From a virus: a DNA stretch of 29,435 nt. The DNA lies in IMG/VR virus record IMGVR_UViG_3300030328_002053, positions 1 through 29,435 of that record; one strand, 5' to 3'. Shown here one piece after another: positions 28,345 through 29,435 of this stretch (position 1 is its first letter; the number at the start of each line of letters is the position of its first letter). Position numbers and translations under genes: made by a program. Below the pieces are notes generated by a model. That model was given only the letters and a program-made list of their open reading frames with translations, did not search any database and had not been told where the DNA came from.

Positions 28345-28373
28345 ATTATAGTGTATTTTATGTAGTATGTCAA
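28345..28373 (-). promoter_or_regulatory. Consensus sigma-70 promoter of the glycosyltransferase cassette
   Basis: Minus strand: TTGACA (28373-28368), 17-base spacer, TATAAT (28350-28345). Both hexamers match the bacterial consensus exactly at the optimal spacing. The predicted start is near 28338, about 17 bases before the ATG. The -35 hexamer directly follows the U run of the terminator of the 76-aa gene. Confidence 0.9.
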
Positions 28374-28405
28374 TAAAAAATCCCAAGGGCGGTTAACCCA
28401 AGGGA
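28374..28405 (-). terminator. Intrinsic terminator after the 76-aa gene
   Basis: Minus strand: TCCCTTGGG, a 7-base loop TTAACCG, then CCCTTGGGA followed by TTTTTTATTG. The stem has 4 bp + 3 bp separated by a symmetric TT/TT internal loop. It lies 1 base after the TGA of the 76-aa gene. It shares its TTTTTTATTG tail with the terminator at 27149-27166. Confidence 0.8.
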
Positions 28406-28406
28406 C

Positions 28407-28637
28407 TCAATAACTATCTTCTTCCCACATGGGGGTTTTCTGCACAACTCTACCTGGTCCTCCCACTCCGCACTTTGGTCCTAACTTAATGTATGATATA
28501 TCTCTCTCAGTATAATCAGTCTTGAGCAACCCTACCATTACTTGCAATAGCTCCCATTTTTCTTCGAAGTCCTCTTCATCTAGATTGCAATATAACACTC
28601 TATCTTTTGCGTAGATGTGATAAGTGGTATTGTCCAA
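28407..28637 (-). CDS. 76-aa cyanophage-type small protein (TTG start)
   Basis: The likely initiator is TTG (28637-28635), giving MDNTTYHIYAKDRVLYCNL...; no in-frame ATG is available upstream before the hairpin region and no strong ribosome-binding sequence is visible. The body is acidic (DEEDFEEKWELLQ) followed by a Gly-rich tail (GPKCGVGGPGRVVQ). It resembles a short hypothetical protein common in cyanomyovirus genomes beginning MDNTTYHIYAKD; this is from memory, not a search. The function is unknown. A terminator follows immediately. Upstream, a terminator-like hairpin separates the gene from the nearest clear promoter at 28900-28928, so expression may be attenuated. Confidence 0.7.
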   Translation of the reverse strand: MDNTTYHIYAKDRVLYCNLDEEDFEEKWELLQVMVGLLKTDYTERDISYIKLGPKCGVGGPGRVVQKTPMWEEDSY

Positions 28638-28664
28638 AATCTTAGTAGGCGATTTTTTTATATA

Positions 28665-28893
28665 TGAAAAAACCTTATAAGGCGTTTTTTATACCTTGGA
28701 AATTTTTTTTTATCTTTGTATCTCTCTCTCGATTTGTCACCTCTGTAGGTTAGGGTCTCTATCCGTTTTAAGCCACGGCATCGCAACGGGGGCGGCAAAC
28801 ACATAAGGGGCAAATAACTGCCAATACGCATTATTTAAGAACTGCTAATCTGTTCTTAGTTTGTGTTAGTAACTGTGTGCTTGCTATGTTATA
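28665..28893 (-). ncRNA. Possible short untranslated RNA or long leader
   Basis: About 230 bases lie between the expected transcription start of the consensus promoter and a U-rich hairpin. No strong gene is seen. One 57-codon frame (28658-28831, beginning MRIGSYLPLM) exists, but it has no ribosome-binding sequence and runs through the hairpin. The minus strand contains a small hairpin with CCGTT/AACGG and GCC/GGC stems (about 28762-28790). It could be a stand-alone phage RNA or the leader of the 76-aa gene. No known RNA family was recognised. Confidence 0.3.
28667..28690. terminator. AT-rich terminator-like hairpin upstream of the 76-aa gene
   Basis: AAAAAA and TTTTTT arms enclose CCTTATAAGG (minus strand: AAAAAACG, CCT-TATA-AGG, TTTTTT). 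The inner stem is weak with little GC, but it has an A run on one side and a U run on the other, so it could terminate in either direction or act as an attenuator. Confidence 0.45.
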
Positions 28894-28946
28894 TTTAATA
28901 TTATAACATTAATGCCCCTGAGTGTCAACAACTGTGCGGTCTGCTA
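28863..28946. repeat. Imperfect direct repeat near the second promoter
   Basis: gtgttagtaactgtg (then tgcttgcta, ending 28886) and gtgtcaacaactgtg (then cggtctgcta, ending 28946) share the pattern gtgtYARYAACTGTG...TGCTA, about 59 bases apart. The right copy contains the TTGACA -35 hexamer on the minus strand; the left copy has a degenerate CTAACA at the same place and no TATAAT downstream. This suggests duplication of a promoter region. Confidence 0.5.
28900..28928 (-). promoter_or_regulatory. Consensus sigma-70 promoter in the gene-poor region
   Basis: Minus strand: TTGACA (28928-28923), 17-base spacer, TATAAT (28905-28900), a perfect match at optimal spacing. The predicted start is near 28893, leading into about 230 untranslated bases and then the 76-aa gene. 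The spacer contains CAGGGGCA, one arm of an inverted repeat. Confidence 0.9.
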
Positions 28947-28966
28947 AGTGTTAATTAACAGGGGCA
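28913..28966. repeat. 8-bp inverted repeat overlapping the promoter
   Basis: TGCCCCTG at 28913-28920 and CAGGGGCA at 28959-28966 are perfect inverse complements. The left arm lies in the promoter spacer and the right arm upstream of the -35. A third copy of the core, AGGGGCA, occurs at about 28806-28812. It could be a repressor or activator site. Confidence 0.45.
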
Positions 28967-28988
28967 ATATGTGCTATAATTGTGTTAC

Positions 28989-29117
28989 TTATAGTGGGGT
29001 AGATTGCACCTCATAAAGATCATCTAAAACAGCAAGGATTTCATTGCCATTTGTTGCATTATCCAAAAGGAAATTAGCAAAGTTAACTGATACAAACTGT
29101 GCAGGACTATTTGACAT
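28989..29117 (-). CDS. 42-aa small protein
   Basis: Reads MSNSPAQFVSVNFANFLL... and ends YEVQSTPL. A well-formed ribosome-binding sequence, TTAGGAAAC, lies about 7 bases before the ATG. The composition is protein-like, with an amphipathic helix (FANFLLDN, NEILAVLDDLYE). It resembles very short hypothetical proteins seen in cyanophages, but I cannot confirm a family. The upstream gap carries a strong hairpin that would lie in its leader. Confidence 0.55.
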   Translation of the reverse strand: MSNSPAQFVSVNFANFLLDNATNGNEILAVLDDLYEVQSTPL

Positions 29118-29147
29118 TTTGGGTTTCCTAATTTGGAATAGGTTGTT

Positions 29148-29184
29148 ACACTATAGGGACACTTTAAACGTCCCCCCATAGTGT
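29148..29184. other. Strong hairpin in the leader of the 42-aa gene
   Basis: ACACTAT pairs with ATAGTGT (7 bp) and, inside that, GGGAC with GTCCC (5 bp), with an A/CCC internal bulge and a 9-base loop ACTTTAAAC. No U run follows on either strand, so it is not a standard terminator. It lies about 30 bases upstream of the 42-aa start and could be an RNA processing or stability element. Confidence 0.6.
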
Positions 29185-29218
29185 TAATAACTCCTCACAG
29201 ATTTGACAGTCTAAAGTG

Positions 29219-29392
29219 TTACCAACTGCATGGAATATCAATATCTTCAGTATAACTTAGGACTGCCTCATTATCCTCTAATTGTAATACTTTCCTCCAG
29301 TCAATTTGGTGCGGATTAAAGTCACTTAGTGTCTCTACTTCAAGTGTTATCCTAGTCCTCTTTTTAACTGCCTGATTGTAAAGAACTGTCAT
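29219..29392 (-). CDS. 57-aa small acidic protein
   Basis: Starts at the ATG 29392-29390: MTVLYNQAVKKRTRITLEVE..., with a middle DFNPHQIDWRKVLQLEDNEA and an end DIDIPCSW. The basic N-terminal strand followed by an acidic segment looks like a compact alpha/beta protein. The DFNPHQIDW stretch is reminiscent of small cyanophage hypothetical proteins, from memory. The ribosome-binding site is weak (GGA about 10 bases upstream). A TATAAT about 30 bases upstream suggests its own promoter with the -35 beyond the window. The function is unknown. Confidence 0.65.
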   Translation of the reverse strand: MTVLYNQAVKKRTRITLEVETLSDFNPHQIDWRKVLQLEDNEAVLSYTEDIDIPCSW

Positions 29393-29421
29393 CAGATTAG
29401 TCCATAGAAAGTGTTACTGTT

Positions 29422-29427
29422 ATTATA
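29422..29427 (-). promoter_or_regulatory. Candidate -10 element (TATAAT) before the 57-aa gene
   Basis: TATAAT on the minus strand about 30 bases before the ATG. The matching -35 would fall beyond base 29435, so only half of the promoter can be judged. The two complete promoters nearby have the same -10. Confidence 0.4.
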
Positions 29428-29435
29428 GTACTTTT

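Noticed and set aside
28658-28831. 57-codon minus-strand frame (MRIGSYLPLM...) as a gene
   Set aside because: No ribosome-binding site, Lys/Arg-heavy low-complexity C-terminus, and it runs through the terminator-like hairpin; treated as a possible alternative to an untranslated RNA.
28951-28980. Plus-strand TATAAT at 28975-28980 as a rightward promoter
   Set aside because: No acceptable -35 hexamer at 16-18 bases (only TTAATT/TAATTA), and no gene on the + strand downstream.
29024-29182. 53-codon minus-strand frame starting ATGGGGGGACG with a GAGGAG sequence 11 bases upstream
   Set aside because: It would run through the strong hairpin and overlap the 42-aa gene in another frame. The 42-aa gene has a better spaced ribosome-binding site and a more protein-like sequence. 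Not fully excluded.
29203-29208. Plus-strand TTGACA as a promoter
   Set aside because: No -10 hexamer at 15-19 bases downstream and no + strand gene follows.
28640-29435. tRNA gene in the gene-poor stretch
   Set aside because: I looked for cloverleaf arms and a T-loop (GTTCNA) on both strands and found none consistent with a tRNA.

Overview
The window looks like the virion (baseplate and neck) module of a T4-like cyanophage, a marine cyanomyovirus infecting Prochlorococcus or Synechococcus. The basis is the low GC content, homologues of T4 gp25, gp6, gp8, gp13 and gp14 in T4-like order, the very large structural proteins seen in cyanomyoviruses, and several short genes of the kind found in cyanophage genomes. 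Every gene I can support is on the minus strand, so the module reads from right to left.

Right flank (about 26860-29435): an accessory block of small genes. It holds a 57-aa and a 42-aa gene, a gene-poor stretch with a consensus sigma-70 promoter and a possible short RNA, and a 76-aa gene ending in a hairpin terminator. That terminator runs straight into a second consensus promoter. This promoter should drive a tightly packed cassette: a GT-A-like glycosyltransferase, then a 61-aa and a 50-aa protein, closed by a strong terminator. A 75-aa hypothetical gene follows. The host-type promoters suggest this block is expressed by host sigma-70 RNA polymerase, probably early (inference).

Main module (1-26815): gp25 and gp6 (baseplate wedge); a 4372-aa giant protein in the T4 gp7 position; gp8; a 2619-aa DUF4815-type structural protein in the place of T4 gp9-gp12/wac; two small genes; then gp13 and gp14 (neck, gp14 cut by the window edge). 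Genes are separated by a few bases or overlap, as in a late operon. AATAAATA/GATAAATA motifs resembling T4 late promoters lie before gp25 and before gp8.

What stands out: three proteins take up about 22.5 kb. The giant protein carries a LamG/concanavalin-like lectin domain, a YHYH-type domain whose namesake histidines are replaced, and at least two families of internal repeats. One of these families, a GxGY beta repeat, also occurs in gp8 and in the DUF4815 protein. The DUF4815 protein has a Pro/Thr-rich linker followed by an Asn-Ile-Thr repeat tract. No tRNA, CRISPR array, insertion sequence, integrase or host-derived photosynthesis gene was seen.
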